A stretch of DNA of 40,400 nt from Hyphomicrobiales bacterium (GTDB lineage Bacteria > Pseudomonadota > Alphaproteobacteria > Rhizobiales > Rhizobiaceae): positions 1-40,400 of the forward strand of contig JAAEMP010000378.1 in assembly GCA_024225445.1 (NCBI GenBank), in the 5' to 3' direction. The position numbers and the translations under genes were made by a program. Position 1 is the stretch's first letter; the number at the start of each line of letters is the position of its first letter. The notes under the pieces were generated by a model that ran no database searches, was not told where the DNA came from, and saw nothing but the letters and a program-made list of their open reading frames with translations. Below, piece after piece: positions 34,313-40,400 of this stretch.

Positions 34313-34806
34313 ATTTGACGCGTGATGCGTACCTGGCTGTCCCGAACAAAGTACTCAGCGGCGCGCTCCCATTACTTTCCCAATGGGGATTACAAATCTC
34401 GAAGGTGCAAACAATTCTGGCTAATTGCTGGCGGACTGCGATACTGATCACATGCCCTCTTTGGGCTATTCTCAGAAGCAACATAGCGAAATAGATATCG
34501 TGCAAACGACGACATCCAAATGGCTGCATTAGTGCATTCGTAATGTCCTTCAGTTTGATTGTCGTTCGACCGGCACGGGCTGCTCTTGCGCGGTATTCAT
34601 TTCTATTTCGGAGAAATTTCCGTGAGCAACTACGCTTACAAAGGGCTCTGAACAGTCGTTTGCGCTTCCTGCTGAAATGGAAGAGTCGGTCAAAAAGGTG
34701 AATTTGAACTCATTCTTCCTACCAAAGAATACTAAACATTATCCCATTGCCTCACCACAGCCTTGCGCGGTCAGGGTTCTCGCAGGCTGCCTGACGATCC
34801 ACCCGA
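34313..34806. other. 494-base gap with repeat R2, no gene
   Basis: This gap lies between the LuxR gene and the MFS gene. It contains repeat R2 copy 2 (34642-34726). Short open frames here (for example the minus strand at 34287-34529) lack domains and start sites. Nothing else is assigned. Confidence 0.5.
34642..34726 (+). repeat. Direct repeat R2, copy 2
   Basis: Second copy of the 85-base block at 32201-32285, same orientation. With the first copy it brackets 2.4 kb holding the two unknown genes and the LuxR regulator, so recombination between them would delete or loop out that segment. Confidence 0.7.
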
Positions 34807-35979
34807 TCAGGATCGCCTTCTCGCCATTGTGATTGCTCCACCGATCAGGACAGCGGTCGCGATAATCAGCGAACTGGTGATAAATACTGATGCAAAATCA
34901 AACCGGGTCAGCAGGAGACCTGCCAGAACCGGCCCGACAACTTTTCCTGTATTGCGCAACGCGCCGTAAAAGCCCATTCCCGCGCCCCGGTGCCGGGGTT
35001 TTGTACCTTCGACCAGTAAAGCAACACTGGCCGGGAATATCAGCGCTTGTGCCGCGCCTGTCAGCAGGGCAGCCACCAGAACTGCAAAGCCTGGCAATAC
35101 CGGTAAAAGCGCCAGCCCGGCTGCCATTATCAGCAGCCCGCTCCAGATAATCAAACCAAAACCCCAGCGATCAGCCAGCCGTCCACCAATCGGCCGCAGG
35201 ACGATGTGCGCTGCTTCCTGCAGGCTGAAAAACAGTCCGGCTTGCAGAATGGTGCCGTTTTCCTGTGAAAGAATGAACAATGGCAAAAAGGCCCTGATCG
35301 CATAGGTTACCAGATTGGCGATCAATTCCAGAAATCCGGCAAGCCATATTGCCGCGGTTCCGATACTGTTTATGAGGGCGCTCAGGGCCTGCCTGGACAA
35401 GGAATACCCGGCGGCAGGGCGGTTGGCTGGTTTTTCATCCAGCAAAACAATGGGGATGGCCGCTACCAGAGACAAGAAACCGGTCAATGTGAGTACGCTC
35501 TGAATGTCAAGGTAGACCAGGGCCAATCCGGCACACAAAGGTGCCCCCAGGCCGGCAATGGCTCGTGCCATGCCAAACACAGCAAGCCGTGTGGCACGAT
35601 CCTGGTCTCCCAGATTCGCCACATAGGCGAGAGAGACCGGGCCCAGTATGGCGGTTGCAAATCCATGCACCAGGCGTAACCAGAACAGCTCTTGCGGGGT
35701 GGATACAAGCTGGTAGAGAAATGGCACAGTGGTAAACAGGCAAAGAGCCACCAGCAGCCAGATGCGGCGGCCCCAGCGGTCGGACAGCATGCCAAACAGG
35801 GGCTTGAGGATCATGCCGGTAAAAGTTGACACGGCAACAATCAGGCCGGTCATCATTTCTGATGCCCCCAACACTGCTGCAAATAGTGGCAGCAGCGGGG
35901 TTTTGGCCATCTGGTAGACCCATCTGAGAATCAGGTCAGCGGCAAATATATGGGCAAGATTTCGCCTGGTATCTGCCAT
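34807..35979 (-). CDS. MFS transporter
   Basis: A 390-residue major facilitator superfamily permease with about 12 hydrophobic segments. The family motif between helices two and three is present as GMLSDRWGRRIWL, and a second copy as GGRLADRWGFGL. It resembles multidrug or small-molecule efflux members (ATILGPVSLAYVAN, GMGFYGALRNTGKVVGP). Substrate is unknown. A TTG at 36012 touching the upstream gene is possible, but the ATG at 35979 is preferred. It starts 34 bases after the Asp-box protein on the same strand and may share its transcript. Confidence 0.9.
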   Translation of the reverse strand: MADTRRNLAHIFAADLILRWVYQMAKTPLLPLFAAVLGASEMMTGLIVAVSTFTGMILKPLFGMLSDRWGRRIWLLVALCLFTTVPFLYQLVSTPQELFWLRLVHGFATAILGPVSLAYVANLGDQDRATRLAVFGMARAIAGLGAPLCAGLALVYLDIQSVLTLTGFLSLVAAIPIVLLDEKPANRPAAGYSLSRQALSALINSIGTAAIWLAGFLELIANLVTYAIRAFLPLFILSQENGTILQAGLFFSLQEAAHIVLRPIGGRLADRWGFGLIIWSGLLIMAAGLALLPVLPGFAVLVAALLTGAAQALIFPASVALLVEGTKPRHRGAGMGFYGALRNTGKVVGPVLAGLLLTRFDFASVFITSSLIIATAVLIGGAITMARRRS

Positions 35980-36012
35980 GTTAAGATCCGCTACCTGCCG
36001 TTCAATGATCAA

Positions 36013-39000
36013 TCACCAGCCGGTTTTTGGAGCTGTAATGGAGTTGCCGCTGACGGCAGGCGGGCCAGCGTGGGCAATTTTTTCGTTGAATTCGGTAATT
36101 TCCCCGTTAACCAGCTGATCAAGACGTTTGAACAGGCTGTCGATTTTTGCAAACACGTTTTCTGCCACTTCCTGCGCCTGTGCGGGGGGTCTGGTATCGG
36201 CAATATTGACAATCCACAGCAGGTTTTCCAGCGTATCATCAAAACCGGCAGGATGCCTCAGCACATCCCTTGGTGTTTCTCTTTTTGAGTTGACCAATTT
36301 GCCTTCAATATCAGCCAGTTTGTCAATCAGATCGCTGGCCAGTTCGGTTTGGTCGGGCATGATCTTGTGCATATTCTCAAGCTGTTGTTTCATCAAGCGG
36401 ATACGGTTGACCGCAATATTCAGTTCCGACAATTTGTCGATGATAGCGCTGGCAAGATCATGCTGGACAGCAAAATCATCATCCGAGGTGGCGATGCGCG
36501 GGTCTTTGACCACATCGAAAACGGCGGTTTGCGCAATTTTGCCGATGGTCATGGTCACCTGATATTGTCCAGGCTTGACCGTAACCCCGTTTGGTCCATC
36601 CCCACCCTTTGCCAAAGGTTCGTATTTCTGGTTTTTCAGGCTTTTATCCAGCCTTACAGGAGCATCCTCCGACAGGTCCCAGACGAACCGGTTCAAACCG
36701 GCTCTGGTACCGGGTTTGCGCTTGTCCGGCATTTTCTCCAGACCACCGTCACAGGTGGCGATCAATACACCCTTTGCGTCCTGGATGGAGATGGAAACGG
36801 GCGAACCGGCGGTTTTTTCATCCAGCCAGTAATATATGATTGCGCCGGCGGGCGGGTTCTCCCCGGTATCGAGATATTTTCGCTGTTTTGTGCCATCGGG
36901 CATATCGGCCATATAGGATGCGCCGGGAACACCAAAAGCGGGGCTGTAATCCTTGCCGTCCCCGTTGAACAGTCCGGCACTCCAGTGAATATTCTGGCGT
37001 ACCGTTGTGCGGGGCAGATAAAGCTGCGCACCATCACCTTTTTGGGCTGGCGCACGCAGTGGGGTAATGTCGTCCAGTATCCAGAATGAACGGCCATGGG
37101 TTGCCACCACCAGATCGGATTGCTTGATTTTCAGATCATAAACCGGTGATACGGGAAGATTACCCCCCATTCGTTTCCAGCTGTCACCATCGTTGGAAGT
37201 AACAAATATCCCGGTTTCGGTTCCGGCAAACAACAATCCGGCCCGTTCTGTGTCAGCGCGGATGACGCGGGTTATTTCGTCCTGCGGAAAGCTGTCGGAG
37301 ATGCGCTGCCAGCTGTTACCGCTGTCAGTGCTTTTGAACAGATAGGGTTTGTAGTCTGACAGTTTAAACCGGGTGGCTGACAGATAAACCGTGTCGGCAT
37401 CATGGGTTGATATTTCGACATTTCCGACATAGGCCCATTCGGGCATATCCGCCGGAGTTACATTGTCCCATTTGTCGCCACCGTCCCGGCTGACATGCAC
37501 CAGACCATCGTCGGTTGCCGCCCATAATTCACCCTTGCGGTGAATCGATTCAACCACCGAAGAACAGGTGGCGTATTGTTCCGCACCGGCGCTGTCGCTG
37601 GTCAGCGGTCCACCGGAAAAATCCAGTTTTTCGGTGTCGTTGCGACTGAGATCGGGAGAGATCTTGTCCCAGCTCATGCCCTCATCACTGGTGCGAAAGA
37701 CATGGTTGCCGCCAACATAGATAATATTGGCGTCATGGGGGGAAAAGTGGATGGGAAAGGTCCAGGCGAAGCGATACTTCAGATCGCGCGGTGCAAAGCC
37801 GGTCGATTCCTCGGGCCAGACATTGATCAGCTTCATCTGCCGGGTGCGGTGGTCATAACGCTGCAGGGCACCATTGCCGCCGGGGCTGGAACCGACAGCT
37901 CCGATATAGACAATGTTGGCATCGTGGGGATGTACGGCAATAAAACCGCTTTCGCCGGTTCCCGGCAATGTGGAATCAGCATAGGTGATCATCCCCCATT
38001 CCGCCTGACTTGGCACCGAGATCGAGGTGTTGTCCTGCTGGGTGGCATAGACCCGGTAGGGATATTGGTTATCGATATCCATGCGGTAAAACTGGGCGGT
38101 GTTCTGGTTGTAGATTGATGTCCAGCTGTCGCCGCCGTTAAAGCTGACGCAGGCGCCGCCATCATTGCCCTCGATCATCCGCTGCGGATTGGCGGGATCA
38201 ACCCACAGGTCGTGATTATCACCATGGGGTGTGGTGATTTCATGGAAACTCACCCCGCCATCGGTGGTTTTCCACATCTGGTAATTGGTGACATAGACGG
38301 TATCGGCGTGCACGGGATCGGCAAATATGTGGGTGTAGTACCATGGACGGTGAATAAGATCGCGGTTGGGGCAGCGCAGTTTCCAGCTTTGGCCGTAATC
38401 CTGCGAGACGTAAAGACCGGTGTTTTCCTCATCGGCCTCGACCAGCGCGTATACCAGACCCTGTCTGGCCGGCGATATCGTTACCCCTATCTTGCCCAGT
38501 GTTCCCCTGGCAAAACCGTGGCATTGAGATACCTCCTGCCAGCTGTCTCCGCCATCCATGGAACTAAATAGCGCACTGCCGGGCCCGCCGGAGGACAATT
38601 GCCAGAACTTGCGATGGGCCTGCCAGGTGGCGGCAAACAATATGCGCGGATTTGAGGGATCCATTGAGATATCAATGGCACCGGCTTCATCGCTTTGAAA
38701 AAGTATTCTTTCCCAGTTGTCACCGCCGTCCAGCGAGCGGTAGACGCCACGCTCATTGCTCGGGCCAAAGGCATCGCCAAAGGCGGCGACATAGAGATGG
38801 TCGGGATTATCGGGATGAATGCGGATTTCACCGATCTGTTTGGTATCTTTAAGCCCGATATGCTTCCAGGTCCGCCCGGCATCGGTTGATTTATACATGC
38901 CGTCACCAAAGGATACATCAATCCTGATGGTGGTTTCTCCGGTACCGGCGTAGATGACGTTGCTGTCGGAAGGTGCGACAGCCAGTGCGCCGATTGTTGC

Positions 39001-39204
39001 GCTGCCAAGAAAGCCGTCCGAGACACATTCCCAATAGGTGCCGCCATCGGTGGTTTTCCAGATTCCTCCTGCACAGGCACCAAAGTAGAAGGTCATCGGG
39101 TGATGATAATCACCAGCCACGGCAACCACCCGTCCCCCGCGCGCAGGGCCAATGCAGCGCCAATGCAGTGCCTGCGAGTTGATCATCGATTCGATTGCTT
39201 TCAT
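36013..39204 (-). CDS. Large Asp-box (BNR / sortilin-like) beta-propeller protein
   Basis: A 1063-residue protein. The first 750 residues hold about eleven Asp boxes of the S/T-x-D-x-G-x-x-W type, for example KTTDGGTYW, KSTDAGRTW, RSLDGGDNW, SSMDGGDSW, RTSDEGMSW and KSTDSGNSW, forming two or more beta-propeller units. It matches the family annotated as glycosyl hydrolase or VPS10/sortilin-like. Residues about 780-930 contain a beta-rich region (TVRQNIHWSAGLFNGD, GQYQVTMTIGKI) and the C-terminus is helical. No signal peptide is seen, although related proteins are usually secreted. Catalytic function is not shown. Start is ATG at 39204 with AGGA ahead; ATG at 39186 is an alternative. The G+C is higher than in neighbours. 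Confidence 0.85.
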   Translation of the reverse strand: MKAIESMINSQALHWRCIGPARGGRVVAVAGDYHHPMTFYFGACAGGIWKTTDGGTYWECVSDGFLGSATIGALAVAPSDSNVIYAGTGETTIRIDVSFGDGMYKSTDAGRTWKHIGLKDTKQIGEIRIHPDNPDHLYVAAFGDAFGPSNERGVYRSLDGGDNWERILFQSDEAGAIDISMDPSNPRILFAATWQAHRKFWQLSSGGPGSALFSSMDGGDSWQEVSQCHGFARGTLGKIGVTISPARQGLVYALVEADEENTGLYVSQDYGQSWKLRCPNRDLIHRPWYYTHIFADPVHADTVYVTNYQMWKTTDGGVSFHEITTPHGDNHDLWVDPANPQRMIEGNDGGACVSFNGGDSWTSIYNQNTAQFYRMDIDNQYPYRVYATQQDNTSISVPSQAEWGMITYADSTLPGTGESGFIAVHPHDANIVYIGAVGSSPGGNGALQRYDHRTRQMKLINVWPEESTGFAPRDLKYRFAWTFPIHFSPHDANIIYVGGNHVFRTSDEGMSWDKISPDLSRNDTEKLDFSGGPLTSDSAGAEQYATCSSVVESIHRKGELWAATDDGLVHVSRDGGDKWDNVTPADMPEWAYVGNVEISTHDADTVYLSATRFKLSDYKPYLFKSTDSGNSWQRISDSFPQDEITRVIRADTERAGLLFAGTETGIFVTSNDGDSWKRMGGNLPVSPVYDLKIKQSDLVVATHGRSFWILDDITPLRAPAQKGDGAQLYLPRTTVRQNIHWSAGLFNGDGKDYSPAFGVPGASYMADMPDGTKQRKYLDTGENPPAGAIIYYWLDEKTAGSPVSISIQDAKGVLIATCDGGLEKMPDKRKPGTRAGLNRFVWDLSEDAPVRLDKSLKNQKYEPLAKGGDGPNGVTVKPGQYQVTMTIGKIAQTAVFDVVKDPRIATSDDDFAVQHDLASAIIDKLSELNIAVNRIRLMKQQLENMHKIMPDQTELASDLIDKLADIEGKLVNSKRETPRDVLRHPAGFDDTLENLLWIVNIADTRPPAQAQEVAENVFAKIDSLFKRLDQLVNGEITEFNEKIAHAGPPAVSGNSITAPKTGW

Positions 39205-39424
39205 GGCGTTGTTCCTGATTAACGATTGTGCTGTGTCGGTTTGAAAAATTTCAGCATGATGGCATTAGTGCCGGATGTAAACGGGTTTTTCACATCATCA
39301 GTGATTTATAACCTTGGCTGGTTTATCTGCCGGGGCTGTAGTGAATATTACGTTGGGGTATGCGCTTATCAAACGCCGGTATTGTTGGCTATTGTCAAGC
39401 GATTGGCTATCGGCGATACTGGGC

Positions 39425-40252
39425 ATGATGTGGTTATTTAAACTGGCACTTGTAGCGATCGGATTATATGCAGCCGTTGCCGGGCTCGCCTATTTCATGC
39501 AGTCATGGCTGATCTTCCCTGCCGGTCTTGCCGCAGGCGTTGGCGACCTTCCTGCCAATGCGCGGAATTTCGAACTGGAAACCGGCGATGGCGAGCGCAT
39601 TGTTGTTGTGCGCATTGCGCCGGTTGAGCCACCGGCCGTGGCCCGCCCGGTGTTGCTTGGTTTTGGCGGCAATGCCTGGAATGCCAACGCGATGGCAAAC
39701 CTGCTGCACCGGATATTTCCCGAGCATGAGATTATCGCCCAGCACTACCGCGGCTATGGCCCGAGCACCGGACGCCCGTCTGCGAAAGCACTGTTTGCAG
39801 ATGCCCGGCGTGTCTATGATCACCTGGGCGCAAAGAACAATGTGGATAACGATAGTACAAAGGGCATCATCGCCATCGGATTCAGCCTTGGCGCATCGGT
39901 GGCTGTTGATCTGGCAGCAGCGCGCAAGTTACAGGGGCTGGTGCTGGTCACCCCGTTTGATTCCCTAAAGGAAATGGCCGCATCCAATTACCCCTGGCTG
40001 CCCGTGCGCCTGTTATTGCGCCATCATATGGAGGCGGCCGCCACCCTGCGCGGCGTGAACGTGCCGTTAGCGCTCATCACTGCCGCCAATGACACGGTTG
40101 TGCCCATGGCACGTTCGGCACCATTTCGCCAGGCGGCGGGTGATCTGCGTGCCGACATCGTCATTGAAGGGGCCGGTCACAACGACATTTATGACCGGTC
40201 CGATTTTGTCAGTGCGCTGCGCCATGGGGTTGATGCTGTGGCGGGTAAATGA
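39425..40252 (+). CDS. Membrane-anchored alpha/beta hydrolase
   Basis: A 275-residue alpha/beta hydrolase with an N-terminal hydrophobic anchor (about 3-26, LFKLALVAIGLYAAVAGLAY). The core has the nucleophile elbow GFSLGAS, a loop with TPFDSL, the acid in AANDTVVP and the histidine in GAGHNDI, so the triad is present. It resembles the Abhd13/BEM46-like membrane hydrolases. Start is not sharp: two adjacent ATG codons at 39425 and 39428; longer in-frame starts to 39314 would bury the anchor. It is divergent from the Asp-box gene with a 220-base gap. Confidence 0.85.
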   Translation: MMWLFKLALVAIGLYAAVAGLAYFMQSWLIFPAGLAAGVGDLPANARNFELETGDGERIVVVRIAPVEPPAVARPVLLGFGGNAWNANAMANLLHRIFPEHEIIAQHYRGYGPSTGRPSAKALFADARRVYDHLGAKNNVDNDSTKGIIAIGFSLGASVAVDLAAARKLQGLVLVTPFDSLKEMAASNYPWLPVRLLLRHHMEAAATLRGVNVPLALITAANDTVVPMARSAPFRQAAGDLRADIVIEGAGHNDIYDRSDFVSALRHGVDAVAGK

Positions 40253-40357
40253 AGGGAAGAGGTGCCGCTCATGGTAACTGCATCCGGTTTCACCTGGAAA
40301 ATGTGGGAGCACGTTGACAGCAACGGTAATTCACACTGAATTATATGGCCACTTATA

Positions 40358-40400
40358 GCAGAAACACTTTTTTTGCTCACGGCTATTCGGGCTTACGCCC
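40358..40400 (+). mobile_element. TA-flanked miniature element, copy 2 (cut by window end)
   Basis: The sequence starts with TA (40356-40357) and GCAGAA, like copy 1, then reads GCTCACGGCTATTCGGGC and TTACGCCC, identical to the copy 1 core apart from one base (copy 1 has CTACTCGG). It lacks about 18 bases between the terminus and this core. The other end lies outside the window. Confidence 0.7.

Noticed and set aside
34287-34529. 80-residue minus-strand frame after the LuxR gene
   Set aside because: It overlaps the LuxR 3' end, has no recognisable domain, and no ribosome binding site.

Overview
This window looks like a chromosomal segment from an alphaproteobacterium, most probably a marine or brackish member of the Hyphomicrobiales (Rhizobiales). 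The evidence is the family content: a cysteine-free L31, an RcdA-type (DUF1465) regulator, a DUF1013/TrcR-type regulator, a ThiE-like / Sel1 / EF-P / inositol monophosphatase / MotA-TolQ-like / OmpA-like gene order, TRAP transporter genes and an ectoine synthase. Genus cannot be decided from the sequence alone.

Layout. (1) 1-8258 is a housekeeping block: ThiE-like protein, secreted Sel1-repeat protein, EF-P, inositol monophosphatase family protein, a MotA/TolQ/ExbB-like plus MotB/OmpA-like envelope pair, a divergent ABC half-transporter exporter, and rpmE. Two inverted copies of a miniature element with CTAG ends flank it (1-141 and 8255-8506). (2) 8550-15348 holds the rpmE terminator, rcdA, a predicted leftward small RNA (about 9356-9460), a quinone oxidoreductase, trcR, and a universal stress / Na-Pi / PiT phosphate-transport run. 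(3) 15398-22279 holds a glutaredoxin-CcdA-like fusion, a ChaN-like protein, a complete DctP-DctQ-DctM TRAP transporter and an alpha/beta hydrolase broken by a single-base frameshift. (4) 22509-30969 is accessory metabolism and signalling: a DUF427-adenylate cyclase fusion, a TA-flanked 142-bp miniature element, a SulP transporter, a LysR regulator divergent from a GFA / DUF1059 / ectoine synthase mini-cluster, an AraC-GyrI regulator and an amidase. (5) 30970-34806 is a patchwork island made of two different direct-repeat pairs, a COG0170 (dolichol/phytol kinase-like) membrane protein, two unrecognised small genes and an orphan LuxR-type regulator. (6) 34807-40400 holds an MFS exporter, a 1063-residue Asp-box propeller protein, a membrane-anchored alpha/beta hydrolase and the start of a second copy of the TA-flanked element.

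How genes may work together. The MotA-TolQ-like and MotB-like proteins should form one inner-membrane proton-driven complex reaching peptidoglycan. The stress protein gene overlaps the Na-Pi transporter gene by four bases and is followed by PiT, which suggests a phosphate-uptake unit. DctP, DctQ and DctM form one solute transporter. The LysR gene is divergent from the GFA-DUF1059-ectC set and probably regulates it. No phage, CRISPR array, rRNA or tRNA gene was seen. I did not find a clear new multi-gene system; the strongest candidates for novelty are the orphan ectC cluster, the 31-34.7 kb repeat-bounded island, the DUF427-cyclase fusion, the predicted small RNA and the two miniature element families.
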